Shown one piece after another: positions 5,793 through 14,000 of a stretch of 14,116 nucleotides of DNA (position 1 is the first letter of the stretch; each line of letters begins with the position of its first letter). Origin of the DNA: CAIYMF01 sp943329595 (GTDB lineage Bacteria > Actinomycetota > Actinomycetes > S36-B12 > CAIYMF01); contig CALQEM020000074.1 in assembly GCA_943329595.2 (NCBI GenBank), forward strand, positions 1 to 14,116. Reading direction: 5' to 3'. The notes beneath the pieces are model-generated. The model did not search any database. It saw only the letters and a program-made list of their open reading frames with translations, and was not told where the DNA came from. A program made the position numbers and the translations under genes.

Positions 5793-8700
5793 GTCTCTCC
5801 TTGTAACGACGGCTGCGGAGCACGGTCGAGCAGGACGTTCTCGACCAATTCGCGAACCCACGAGAGCAACTCTCGGTCGACGAGCGGAGTTCCTCCCACC
5901 CGGGCGGTGCTCGGACGTGGCACCAGAATCGTACGGGTCGCGGGCTTCACGAGAGTGCCCGGGTGCAGGCGGACGAGCCGCAGCTGACGACTCTCGGGAA
6001 GCTCCACCGGATGCAGCCTGATCTGGCTGCCGGCCGCGACAATATCGGTGAGGCCCGCCGCACGGGCCAACACGCGCAGTCGCGCCACCTCGAACAGAGT
6101 GACCACGGGAGCCGGAAGGGGCCCGTAGCGGTCGAGAAGCTCGGCCGCGACCGCGTCGAGGTCGGCATCATCGACGGCACCGGCAATGCGGCGATAGGCC
6201 TCGAGCCGCAGGCGCTCGGCCGGTACGTAGTCGTGGGGCAGGTGAGCGTCGACAGGAAGCTCCACGCTCATGTCGGCAACCTCGGTTGACTCCTTGCCGG
6301 TGAATTCAGCCAGCGCCTCACCGACGAGTCGGACGTAGAGGTCGAAGCCCACGTCGGCAATGTGGCCACTCTGCTCGCCGCCGAGGAGATTACCCGCACC
6401 ACGAATCTCGAGATCCTTCATCGCCACGGCCATTCCTGAACCGAGGTCGGTGTGCTGGGCGATCGTGGTCAGCCGCTCGTGCGCGGTCTCGGTCAGCGGC
6501 TTCTCAGCGGGGTAGAGGAAGTAGGCGTACGCCCGCTCGCGCCCGCGACCCACGCGTCCGCGCAGCTGGTGCAGTTGGCTGAGGCCGAACACATCGGCCC
6601 GGTCGAGGATCAGCGTGTTCGCGTTGGCAATATCAAGCCCCGACTCGACGATCGTGGTGCACACCAGCACATCGAAGCGCTTCTCCCAGAAGTCGATGAT
6701 CACCTGCTCGAGTGCGCCCTCACCCATCTGGCCGTGCGCGGTGGCGATGCGGGCCTCCGGCACGAGCGCGGCGAGCTTGGTCGCCGTGCGGTCGATTGAC
6801 TCGACCCTGTTGTGCACGTAGAAAACCTGGCCCTCGCGCATCAGCTCGCGTCGAATCGCCGCTGACACCTGCCTGTCATCGAAAGGCCCCACAAACGTGA
6901 GCACGGGGTGCCGCTCTTCGGGCGGCGTCTGAATGGTCGACATCTCGCGGATTCCGGTGATCGACATCTCGAGCGTGCGCGGGATGGGCGTGGCCGACAT
7001 CGTGAGCATGTCGACGTTGGTGCGCAGGGCCTTGAGGTGCTCCTTGTGCTCGACGCCGAATCGCTGCTCCTCATCGACCACCACGAGCCCGAGGTCCTTG
7101 AACCGCACGTCGGCCGATAGAAGCCGATGGGTGCCGATGACGACGTCGACGGTGCCGTCGGTGACCCCCGCCAGTACCTGGGCCACCTCGGTCGGGGTCT
7201 GGAAACGCGAGAGCCCTGCCACCCGCACGGGAAACCCACCGAAGCGCTCATGGAAGGTGGCGAGGTGCTGCTGCACGAGCAGGGTGGTGGGCACCAGAAC
7301 GGCAACCTGCTTGCCGTCTTGAACGGCCTTGAACGCGGCGCGCACTGCGATTTCAGTCTTGCCGTAGCCGACGTCACCAGCAATGACACGGTCCATCGGA
7401 ACCGGCTTCTCCATGTCGGCCTTGACCTCGTCGATCGAGGCGGCCTGATCGGGAGTTTCCTGATACGGAAAGGCGTCCTCCAGCTCGCGCTGCCATGGGG
7501 TATCGGGCCCGAAGGCGTGCCCCACCGCTGACATCCGGGCCGCGTAGAGGCGCACGAGCTCGCCCGCAATCTCGCGCACGGCCTTGCGGGCGCGGCCCTT
7601 GGCCTTCTGCCAGTCGGCCCCGCCGAGCCGGTGCAGCGTGGGGCTCTCGCCACCCACGTAGCGAGTCACCAGGTCGAGTTGGTCGGTGGGCACAAACACG
7701 CGGTCGCCCGGCTGACCCTTCTTACTGGGCGCGTACTCGATCACGATGTACTCGCGAGTCGCGCTCGCCACGGTGCGCTGCACCATCTCGACGTAGCGCC
7801 CCACCCCGTGGTGCTCATGCACGATGAAGTCGCCGGGGGCCAGCGTGAGCGGGTCGATGGTGCGGCGGCGCCGGGCGGGCATGCGACGCATGTCCTTGGT
7901 CGACATCTTCTGCCCCACGAGGTCGGTCTCGGTGAGGATCATCAGTCGGGCGCCGTCGGCGAGGAAGCCGTGCTCGATAGCGCCGGTGGTAACTGACACG
8001 ACCGAGGCGTCGGGAAGGGTGCTCAGGGACTCGTCGAAGCGTGCCGCGATTCCGTGCTCGGCACACTCCTCAACTAGGCGCTGCGCCCCGCCCGTGCCTT
8101 CGGCGATCAGCACCACCCGGTGGCCCTGCGCGACCCACCGACCCACGTCGCCGAAGGCCGACTCAAGCTGGCCTAGGTAGGGCTCGACGGGTCGGGCCTG
8201 CATGGTGCCGCCCGCGTCGGGGTCGTCGAGTCCGAACGGGCTGACCGCCCACCATGAGAGCCCGTGCGCACCCGCGGCGATTCGCACGTCGTCGAGGTCG
8301 CGATAGGCGCTGCCGCCGAGGTCGATAGGAACACTGTTTCCGACCGCTGCGTTGTGCCACGACGCCGCGAGGAACTCCTGGCTGGTGGCGACCAGTTCGG
8401 CCGCGCGCGACCGGATGCGCTCGGGCTCGCACAGCACCACTAGGGAGGCAGCGTCGATAACGTCGACCAGCAGCTCGAGGCGTTCGGCAAGCACCGGGGT
8501 GAGCGCCTCCATGCCTTCGGGATACATGCCCTCGGCGATTTTGCCCAGCATGTCGGCGAGGTCAATGCGGTCAGCCACCATGCCGGCAGCCCTCTCGCGC
8601 ACGGCGTCAGTGACCAGCAGTTCGCGACAGGCTGTGGCCCACACCCCATCGGGCGATTCACCAAGCGAGCGCTGGTCGCCCACCGCGAACCAGCGCACCT

Positions 8701-9343
8701 CATCGACCTCATCGCCCCAGAACTCAACCCGCTGCGCGTGTTCCTCGGTCGGAGAAAAAACATCAAGAATGCCTCCTCGCACCGCGAACTGGCCGCGGCG
8801 GTCGACGAGGTCGACCCGCGTGTAGCCGCGGTCGGCAAGCCCGCGCACGGCGTCGTCGAGAGAGAGGTGGTCGCCCTTGCGCAACTCGACGGGAGCAACC
8901 TCACCCACTCCGGCGACGATCGGCTGCAGGAGGGCCCGTACCGGGGCGACCAGCACCCTGATGGCTGCGTCGGGAGCGTCGGCGTTGGTCGAGGGATGCG
9001 CGAGTCGGCGTAGCACGGCGGTGCGTCGACCCACGGTGTCAACGCCGGGTGAGAGACGCTCGTGGGGCAGCGTCTCCCACGCGGGGAACTCCGCCACCGA
9101 GTTGGGGTGGAGCAAGCATCGCAACGCCGCAACAAGGTCCTCAGCCTCCCGAGCAGTTGCCACCACCGCGAGCACGGGACGGGCCCCTCCGGGTGCGTCG
9201 GCCGCGAGCTCGGCCACGAGGAAGGGCCGAGCTGCCGTGGGAGCAATGACGGTGTGCTCGGTGCTCGCTAGGCCCGCGAGCCTGAGAGCCTCGGTCACGG
9301 CTGGATCTGTTGTCAGGAGCGGCAGAAGCCCTTCGAGCGACAT
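5789..9343 (-). CDS. mfd: Transcription-repair coupling factor Mfd
   Basis: Mfd is a DNA translocase that removes RNA polymerase stalled at lesions and recruits the UvrABC excision machinery. The product is 1184 residues, the normal full length. Domains in order: UvrB-like N-terminal region (ETLPHERLSPG near 90-100, GGILDVFSP near 190-198), the RNA-polymerase-interacting CarD-like domain (about 502-565, with GDFIVHEHHGVGRYVEM), helicase motifs with Walker A GDVGYGKTE (656-664), DEEQ (757-760), SATPIPRT (783-790), and TTIVESGLDIANANTLI with QLRGRVGRG (about 896-934), then the C-terminal TRCF domain (about 1035-1140). The ATG at 9343 shares one base with the cysQ stop as TGATG; a GTG one codon earlier is equally open but less likely. 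Its stop overlaps the next ATG as ATGA. It sits mid-operon with no visible promoter of its own. Confidence 0.98.
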   Translation of the reverse strand: MSLEGLLPLLTTDPAVTEALRLAGLASTEHTVIAPTAARPFLVAELAADAPGGARPVLAVVATAREAEDLVAALRCLLHPNSVAEFPAWETLPHERLSPGVDTVGRRTAVLRRLAHPSTNADAPDAAIRVLVAPVRALLQPIVAGVGEVAPVELRKGDHLSLDDAVRGLADRGYTRVDLVDRRGQFAVRGGILDVFSPTEEHAQRVEFWGDEVDEVRWFAVGDQRSLGESPDGVWATACRELLVTDAVRERAAGMVADRIDLADMLGKIAEGMYPEGMEALTPVLAERLELLVDVIDAASLVVLCEPERIRSRAAELVATSQEFLAASWHNAAVGNSVPIDLGGSAYRDLDDVRIAAGAHGLSWWAVSPFGLDDPDAGGTMQARPVEPYLGQLESAFGDVGRWVAQGHRVVLIAEGTGGAQRLVEECAEHGIAARFDESLSTLPDASVVSVTTGAIEHGFLADGARLMILTETDLVGQKMSTKDMRRMPARRRRTIDPLTLAPGDFIVHEHHGVGRYVEMVQRTVASATREYIVIEYAPSKKGQPGDRVFVPTDQLDLVTRYVGGESPTLHRLGGADWQKAKGRARKAVREIAGELVRLYAARMSAVGHAFGPDTPWQRELEDAFPYQETPDQAASIDEVKADMEKPVPMDRVIAGDVGYGKTEIAVRAAFKAVQDGKQVAVLVPTTLLVQQHLATFHERFGGFPVRVAGLSRFQTPTEVAQVLAGVTDGTVDVVIGTHRLLSADVRFKDLGLVVVDEEQRFGVEHKEHLKALRTNVDMLTMSATPIPRTLEMSITGIREMSTIQTPPEERHPVLTFVGPFDDRQVSAAIRRELMREGQVFYVHNRVESIDRTATKLAALVPEARIATAHGQMGEGALEQVIIDFWEKRFDVLVCTTIVESGLDIANANTLILDRADVFGLSQLHQLRGRVGRGRERAYAYFLYPAEKPLTETAHERLTTIAQHTDLGSGMAVAMKDLEIRGAGNLLGGEQSGHIADVGFDLYVRLVGEALAEFTGKESTEVADMSVELPVDAHLPHDYVPAERLRLEAYRRIAGAVDDADLDAVAAELLDRYGPLPAPVVTLFEVARLRVLARAAGLTDIVAAGSQIRLHPVELPESRQLRLVRLHPGTLVKPATRTILVPRPSTARVGGTPLVDRELLSWVRELVENVLLDRAPQPSLQGET
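5797..5802 (-). promoter_or_regulatory. Ribosome binding site of SurA-like gene
   Basis: AAGGAG lies four bases before the ATG at 5792 and inside the last codons of mfd. It fixes the start of the lipoprotein gene and supports coupling with mfd translation. Confidence 0.75.
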
Positions 9344-10203
9344 CACAGGCCCGAGTGGGCCACTGCCTCGGCGAGCATGTCCGCGAGGAGCGGGTGGGCC
9401 ACGAAGCCCGAGCCCACGACGGGGCTGAGCCGGTTGTACTCAAACGGAGTGCCGTCGACCTGCTGCACCACGTAGCCGCACTGGGCCGCCACGGCGAAGG
9501 GAGCGGCAGCGTCCCACTCCTTGAGCCCACCCGAGAACACGTAGGCCGCAGCCTTTCCGAGCAGCACCTCGTCAACCTTGGCGCCCACCGAGCCCACCTG
9601 GCTGATCTCGACCGTGGCATCGGGGTGGCCGGCCTCGGCCAGCAGCTCGCCGAGGCGCGCCATGATCATCTCCATGCCCCGGGGCAGGTGGTTGCGCGAA
9701 ATAACCAGCACGATGGGGCCGTCGAGGTCGAGGGCGACAGGGGGCGTGGGGTCGTCGCCCGTCGAGCGCACTGTCTGTCGGTCGGGCAGCGCGATGGTGG
9801 AGGCACGCAGCACGGCCTCGACCCCCTGACCGGCCTCACCCTCAACTCGCTGCCACAGGGCAACGTGCACGGCGAACTCGTCGCGGCCGGTGCGGAACTC
9901 GGCCGTGCCGTCGAGCGGGTCGACGATCCACACCCGGGGCCGAGTGACGCGAGCGCCGTCGTCGAACGACTCCTCCGACAGGATCGCGTCATCGGGGCGG
10001 GCGGCCTTGAGCCGGGCAATGATCAGGTTGTTCGCGCGCAGGTCGCCTTCGTCGCCCAGCGTTCGCGCCGTAGTGGCGTCGAGGCCGGCGGCGTCGGGGA
10101 ACTCGGCTCTGACGACCATCAGCAGGTCGGCTGCCTCGATCGCAACGGTGCGCGAGAGTTCCTCATCGGTCAGTGCTGCGAGCGAGCCATCGGTGTCAGT
10201 CAT
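9343..10203 (-). CDS. cysQ: CysQ-like 3'(2'),5'-bisphosphate nucleotidase / inositol monophosphatase family
   Basis: The 286-residue product belongs to the Mg-dependent, lithium-sensitive phosphatase superfamily. The metal-site motifs are present: LSEES with Glu 77-78, WIVDPLDGT with Asp 95 and Asp 98 (residues 92-100), and the C-terminal KEWDAAAPFAVAAQCG (228-243) with Asp 231. The upstream GDEGDLRANN (50-59) and the FRTGRDEFAVHVAL stretch fit the CysQ branch, which removes 3'-phosphoadenosine 5'-phosphate left by sulfate assimilation; actinobacterial relatives can also act on inositol phosphate or fructose bisphosphate, so the substrate is not certain. The ATG at 10203 overlaps the pth stop by eight bases. 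A longer open frame upstream lies over pth and is rejected. The stop shares a base with the mfd start. Confidence 0.88.
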   Translation of the reverse strand: MTDTDGSLAALTDEELSRTVAIEAADLLMVVRAEFPDAAGLDATTARTLGDEGDLRANNLIIARLKAARPDDAILSEESFDDGARVTRPRVWIVDPLDGTAEFRTGRDEFAVHVALWQRVEGEAGQGVEAVLRASTIALPDRQTVRSTGDDPTPPVALDLDGPIVLVISRNHLPRGMEMIMARLGELLAEAGHPDATVEISQVGSVGAKVDEVLLGKAAAYVFSGGLKEWDAAAPFAVAAQCGYVVQQVDGTPFEYNRLSPVVGSGFVAHPLLADMLAEAVAHSGL

Positions 10204-10771
10204 TGAACTGATTCTGCACGACTGCCAGACCGTCGGTAACGAGGGCCTCAACTGCGTCGGCTGATCGCGCGAGGAATTCGTCGAGTTCGCGCCGCTCGGT
10301 GGTGCCAAAGGAGCGCAGCACGTAGTCGGCGGGGTCCTGTCGGCCGGGCGGTCGACCGATGCCCACCCTGACCCGGAAGAAGTCGCCGGTGCCGAGCGAG
10401 CGGCGCAGCGACTTGAGCCCGTTGTGCCCGTTGTCACCGCCGCCGAACTTCACGCGCAGCCTGCCGAAGTCGAGGTCGAGCTCGTCGTGCACCACGATGA
10501 TCTGGCCGGGCGGCACCTTGGCAAAATCGGTGGCGGCCTTCACGGGCCCACCCGACTCGTTCATGTACGAGCGCGGCACCAGAAGCTCGACTCGGTGGCC
10601 GCCCACACGTCCGTCTCCCGTGCTCGCCTGGGCACGGCGATGCTTGGAGAGCCGAACGCCCAGTCGGCCCGCCATCACGTCGACGACCATCGCGCCGACG
10701 TTATGACGGGTCGAGGCGTACTCGGGACCAGGGTTCCCGAGCCCCACGACGAGCCACGGGGTGTCGGTCAC
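10196..10771 (-). CDS. pth: Peptidyl-tRNA hydrolase
   Basis: Pth frees tRNA from peptidyl-tRNAs dropped by the ribosome and is usually essential. The 191-residue product has the family length and all key residues at positions three higher than in the E. coli enzyme: Asn 13 (GLGNPG), catalytic His 23 (TRHNVG), Asn 71 (SYMNESG), Asp 96 (VVHDELDLDFG) and Asn 117 (GHNGLKS). It starts at GTG 10771, eight bases after the rplY stop, without a strong Shine-Dalgarno site, so it probably depends on coupling to rplY. The pairing rplY-pth is one of the most conserved in bacteria and supports both calls. Its end overlaps the cysQ-like start by eight bases. Confidence 0.97.
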   Translation of the reverse strand: MTDTPWLVVGLGNPGPEYASTRHNVGAMVVDVMAGRLGVRLSKHRRAQASTGDGRVGGHRVELLVPRSYMNESGGPVKAATDFAKVPPGQIIVVHDELDLDFGRLRVKFGGGDNGHNGLKSLRRSLGTGDFFRVRVGIGRPPGRQDPADYVLRSFGTTERRELDEFLARSADAVEALVTDGLAVVQNQFND

Positions 10772-10779
10772 CGCAGTGG

Positions 10780-11355
10780 TCAGCTGGCGTCAGACGCCGC
10801 GGACTCAGCAGCGGCGTTGGTCGCGGCCACGTCTGCAGCGTCGGCAGCGTCCTCGGCAGCTGCGTTGGCGGCAGCACTCTCGGCCTGCGCGAGCTGGGCA
10901 GCCCTGACGTCGTCGAGGGCCACCTCGATCGCGTCGGCCGGACGGATGCCGCGGGCCACCGCGGCCTGCGCCGCCTCGGCCACTGCCATGGGGTCGAGCC
11001 CGGCCTCGATGGCCGCCTCTTCGGCGAGGTCGATGAGGCGGGCCTCCGCGGCACGCTCACGCTGCTCCTTGTCGCTGAGCAGCACGAGGTCGACATGCTC
11101 GATGATGCGACGAACCGGGTCGCGCTGGATCTGACGCGGGGCGACCACCAGGGTGGCGCCGTCGACGACGACCTCGAGCACCACCTTGGTCTTGGTGAGG
11201 GCCATGTTGAGCTCGTGCGCGGGCAGCGACACGTGCCGAACCTCCGACTCGTGGCCGTAGATCACGGCGGGAACGAGTCCGGCGGCGCGCAGCTTGCGGG
11301 CCACGCCCTTTCCGAAGTCGTCGCGGGGGACGGCGGCAATGGCGACGTTGGTCAT
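10780..11355 (-). CDS. rplY: Ribosomal protein bL25 with atypical Ala-rich C-terminal tail
   Basis: bL25 (Ctc) binds 5S rRNA in the large ribosomal subunit. Residues 1-93 form a recognisable L25 domain: FGKGVARKLRAAGLVPAVIYG (shown by Gly 15, Lys 16, Arg 20-Lys 21 and the YG at 33-34), LPAHELNMAL (44-53) and QRDPVRRIIEHVDLVLL (77-93). The usual actinobacterial TL5 beta-barrel does not follow. Instead residues 94-191 are predicted helix, roughly 40 percent Ala, with two related units of 17 residues (from 114 and 131; pattern AA[IV]xxG[LI]xPxxxxE) and an Ala-Asp-Glu-rich end. The ATG at 11355 has AGGAG nine bases upstream; the 13-residue upstream extension lacks support. It is followed at eight bases by pth. 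The L25 call is firm; the meaning of the tail is unknown. Confidence 0.92.
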   Translation of the reverse strand: MTNVAIAAVPRDDFGKGVARKLRAAGLVPAVIYGHESEVRHVSLPAHELNMALTKTKVVLEVVVDGATLVVAPRQIQRDPVRRIIEHVDLVLLSDKEQRERAAEARLIDLAEEAAIEAGLDPMAVAEAAQAAVARGIRPADAIEVALDDVRAAQLAQAESAAANAAAEDAADAADVAATNAAAESAASDAS

Positions 11356-11364
11356 GAGAGGTGA

Positions 11365-11369
11365 CTCCT
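11365..11369 (-). promoter_or_regulatory. Ribosome binding site of rplY
   Basis: AGGAG lies nine bases before the ATG at 11355 on the minus strand and supports this start over an in-frame upstream one. Confidence 0.65.
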
Positions 11370-11421
11370 GGTGAGTGCGGGGCTCGGGAGGCACGCCGCA
11401 CGTAGCGACCGCGTCGATAAC

Positions 11422-11445
11422 GCGCTCAGGTGCACAAGCGAGCGC
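11422..11445. other. Hairpin in the rplY leader
   Basis: GCGCTC and GAGCGC form a perfect six-bp stem around a 12-base loop that itself contains GTGCAC. It lies in the untranslated leader of rplY. No T-run follows, so it is not a normal terminator. It may be chance in GC-rich sequence. Confidence 0.3.
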
Positions 11446-11465
11446 CTCGCCGAGGGAACTCTCGA

Positions 11466-11493
11466 AGTGTAGCCCGCCCGTGCGATTAGTCGA
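11466..11493 (-). promoter_or_regulatory. Possible promoter for the rplY-pth-cysQ-mfd operon
   Basis: On the minus strand TCGACT (11488-11493, four of six matches to TTGACA) and TACACT (11466-11471) are 16 bases apart. The -35 overlaps the prs stop codon. The start would give a leader of roughly 100 bases before rplY, in the only sizeable gap of the cluster. Read-through from prs is also possible. Confidence 0.4.
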
Positions 11494-12454
11494 ACATGCG
11501 GGTGACCGAGCCGTCGGTAAACACCTCGCGGATGGCGGTGGCGATCAACGGGGAGATCGGCAGCACGGTGAGGCGCTCGAAGCGGCGGTCGTCGGGAATG
11601 GGCAGGGAGTCGGTGACAATGACCTCGATGATGGGAGACGCCGACAGCCGCTGTGTGGCAGGGTCGCTGAAGATTCCGTGGGTCGCCGCGACGATCACTC
11701 CCTCGGCGCCGCACTGCATGAGCGTCTCGGCCGCCTTGGCGATGGTGCCCCCGGTGTCGATCATGTCGTCGACCACCACGCACAGACGGCCCTCGACATC
11801 GCCGACCACCTCGAAGACGCGCACCTCGTTGGGCACGTCGGGGTCACGACGCTTGTGGATGATGGCCAGCGGTGCGCCGAGAACATCGGTCCATCGCTCG
11901 GCGACACGCACGCGACCAGCATCGGGTGAGACCACGGTGATGTTCGACTTGTCGTAGTTGGCCTTAACGTGGCCCGCGAGCAGCGGAAGGGCGAAGAGGT
12001 GGTCGACGGGTCCGTCGAAGAATCCCTGAATCTGCGAGGTGTGCAGGTCGACCGCCATGAGGCGGTCGGCCCCGGCCGCCTTAAACAGGTCGGCCATCAG
12101 CCGCGCCGTGATGGGCTCGCGGCCTCGGTGCTTCTTGTCCTGACGCGCATAGCCGTAGAACGGCGCGATCACGGTGATGCGCTTGGCGGAGGCGCGCTTG
12201 AGCGCGTCGACCATGATGAGCTGCTCCATGATCCAGGTGTTGATGGGGTCGGTGTGGCTCTGCAGGACGAAGGCGTCACATCCGCGCACCGACTCGAGGA
12301 ACCGGACAAAGATCTCACCGTTGGCGAAGTCGTAGGCAGAGGTGGGCGTGAGCTCGACGTCGAGTTCCTTGGCCACCTCCTGGGCGAGCTGGGGGTGTGA
12401 CCGTCCTGCGAAGAGCATGAGCTTCTTCGCCGGCGAGACTGTCATTCCGCTCAT
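11486..12454 (-). CDS. prs: Ribose-phosphate pyrophosphokinase (PRPP synthetase)
   Basis: Prs makes phosphoribosyl pyrophosphate from ribose 5-phosphate and ATP, feeding nucleotide, His, Trp, NAD and arabinan precursor synthesis. The 322-residue product is normal class I length. Visible are the start KKLMLFAGRSHPQLAQEVAKEL (as a pattern, residues 10-31), FANGEIFVRF (43-52), the ATP-binding flexible loop with YARQDKKHRGREPITARL (about 101-118), DLHTSQIQGFFDGPVDHL (136-153), and the PRPP signature VVVDDMIDTGGTIA (about 226-239). The ATG shares one base with the glmU stop (TGATG), so the two are coupled; a second Met three codons on is possible. The glmU-prs pair is typical and links amino-sugar and PRPP supply in cell-wall precursor making. 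Confidence 0.98.
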   Translation of the reverse strand: MSGMTVSPAKKLMLFAGRSHPQLAQEVAKELDVELTPTSAYDFANGEIFVRFLESVRGCDAFVLQSHTDPINTWIMEQLIMVDALKRASAKRITVIAPFYGYARQDKKHRGREPITARLMADLFKAAGADRLMAVDLHTSQIQGFFDGPVDHLFALPLLAGHVKANYDKSNITVVSPDAGRVRVAERWTDVLGAPLAIIHKRRDPDVPNEVRVFEVVGDVEGRLCVVVDDMIDTGGTIAKAAETLMQCGAEGVIVAATHGIFSDPATQRLSASPIIEVIVTDSLPIPDDRRFERLTVLPISPLIATAIREVFTDGSVTRMFD

Positions 12455-13956
12455 CAGGTGTCTCCCGAGGTGGTCTGATCGGACGCTGTGGCGGTCGGGG
12501 GATCGACGCGGGCTTCATCTTGCCGCGCCCGCGCCGCGGCCTCGGCGGCGGGGCTGCCCGAGCGCTTACGCTCAACCCAGCCTGCGATGGTTCGCTGCTG
12601 CGCTCGACCGACGGCCATGGCGCCCGCGGGCACATCGTCGGTGATCACCGAGCCGGCCGCGGTGTAGGCGCCGTCACCGATGACGACCGGCGCGACCAGC
12701 ATGGTGTCGCTTCCGATGCGCACGTGCGCCCCCACGACAGTGCGGTGCTTGGCAACTCCGTCGTAGTTAACGAACACCGTGGCGGCACCAATGTTGGTTC
12801 CCTCGCCCACCTCAGCGTCGCCGACGTACGACAGATGGGGAACCTTCGCGCCCACACCGATGTGCGAGTTCTTGATCTCGACAAACGCCCCCGCCTTGGA
12901 GTCGGCGTCGAGCCGGGCGTTGGGGCGGAGGTAGCTGAAGGGGCCCACCGAGGCGTCTTCGCCAATCACGGCCAGCTCACAGTGGCTGCGGAGCACGGTG
13001 GCGTTCGCCCCCACCTCACAGGAGATGAGGGTGGTGTCGGGACCAATCTCTGCGCCCGAGGCCACGGAGGTCGGGCCGCGCAGAATCGTCGACGGGTGCA
13101 GCACGACGTCGGGTTCGAGGTCGGCGTCGACGTCGATCCAGGTGGTTGAGGGGTCGACAATGGTGACGCCCGCCCGCATCCAGCCGAGGTTGATGCGATC
13201 GCGCATTACCCGCGCACACTCGGCCAACTGAACGCGATCATTAATTCCCAGGATTTCCCCCGGCTCGTCGGCGGCGAGAGCGGAGACAGCGAGCCCGTCG
13301 GCCCAGGCGATTCCGAGGACATCGGTGAGGTACTCCTCGCCCTGTGTGTTGTCGGCAGTGATGCGAGGAAGTGCGGCCCGGAGCAGCTCGGCGTCGAACA
13401 CGTAGGTTCCGGAGTTGACCTCGGTGATCAGTCGCTGCTCATCGGTGGCGTCTCGGTGCTCAACGATGGCGGTGACCGCACCGCTCGCGTCGCGGAGGAT
13501 GCGTCCGTAGCCCGTGGGGTTAGACAGGTGTGCCGAGAGCACCGTGACTCCCGAACCGCTGGCGGCGTGATGGTTGAGGAGTGCACTGAGGGTGCCGCCC
13601 TGCACCAGGGGTGCGTCGCCGGCGAGGACGAGGACTGGACCGACGAGCAGGGTCGGGTCGTGTCCTTGGTCGGCCAACTGCTCGAGGCAGACCCTCACCG
13701 CGTGACCTGTTCCGCGCTGCTCGTGCTGCACCGCTACGAGCGTTCCGGTCTGGTGGGTGGTGACGTACTCGGTGACTCGCTCGCGCTGGTGACCCACCAC
13801 CACCACCACTGCCTGCGGCTCGGTATGCGCCACCGAGTGCAGCACGTGGCCCAGCACCGGCCTTCCGGCGATGGGGTGCAGGACCTTGACGAGCGAGGAG
13901 CGCATGCGGGTGCCCTCACCCGCCGCGAGAACAATGGCGAGGGCGGGTCTGGTCAC
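12454..13956 (-). CDS. glmU: Bifunctional GlmU (GlcN-1-P acetyltransferase / GlcNAc-1-P uridylyltransferase)
   Basis: GlmU makes UDP-GlcNAc, the precursor of peptidoglycan and other wall polymers, in the cytoplasm. The 500-residue product has an N-terminal uridylyltransferase domain (LAAGEGTRM at 10-18, Lys 24, QHEQRGTGHAV at 77-87, LAGD with Asp 114, EVNSGTYVFD at 179-188) and a C-terminal left-handed beta helix acetyltransferase (Arg 344, Lys 362, catalytic His 374 and Tyr 377 in HLSY, Asn 388, Asn 397, Lys 403). A polar tail of about 40 residues follows, as in mycobacterial GlmU. The residue before the active Lys 24 is Val where Pro is usual. The GTG at 13956 begins the homology and lies six bases after a -10 box, so the message is probably leaderless; the 40-residue extension upstream would be encoded by the 57-bp repeat and is rejected. 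Confidence 0.97.
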   Translation of the reverse strand: MTRPALAIVLAAGEGTRMRSSLVKVLHPIAGRPVLGHVLHSVAHTEPQAVVVVVGHQRERVTEYVTTHQTGTLVAVQHEQRGTGHAVRVCLEQLADQGHDPTLLVGPVLVLAGDAPLVQGGTLSALLNHHAASGSGVTVLSAHLSNPTGYGRILRDASGAVTAIVEHRDATDEQRLITEVNSGTYVFDAELLRAALPRITADNTQGEEYLTDVLGIAWADGLAVSALAADEPGEILGINDRVQLAECARVMRDRINLGWMRAGVTIVDPSTTWIDVDADLEPDVVLHPSTILRGPTSVASGAEIGPDTTLISCEVGANATVLRSHCELAVIGEDASVGPFSYLRPNARLDADSKAGAFVEIKNSHIGVGAKVPHLSYVGDAEVGEGTNIGAATVFVNYDGVAKHRTVVGAHVRIGSDTMLVAPVVIGDGAYTAAGSVITDDVPAGAMAVGRAQQRTIAGWVERKRSGSPAAEAAARARQDEARVDPPTATASDQTTSGDT

Positions 13957-13962
13957 GCTCGC

Positions 13963-13992
13963 AGCGTACCGAGTTGGCACCGGACATGACAG
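13963..13992 (-). promoter_or_regulatory. glmU promoter, probably giving a leaderless mRNA
   Basis: On the minus strand CTGTCA (13987-13992, four of six matches to TTGACA), an 18-base spacer and TACGCT (13963-13968) end six bases before the GTG start. No Shine-Dalgarno site is present. Transcription would start at or next to the GTG. The tandem repeat begins eight bases beyond the -35. Confidence 0.5.
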
Positions 13993-14000
13993 GTTCATCA

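Noticed and set aside
9344..9346. GTG as the mfd start
   Set aside because: It is open and adds one residue, but the ATG at 9343 forms the common TGATG coupling with the cysQ-like stop; neither has a strong ribosome site, so this remains a preference.
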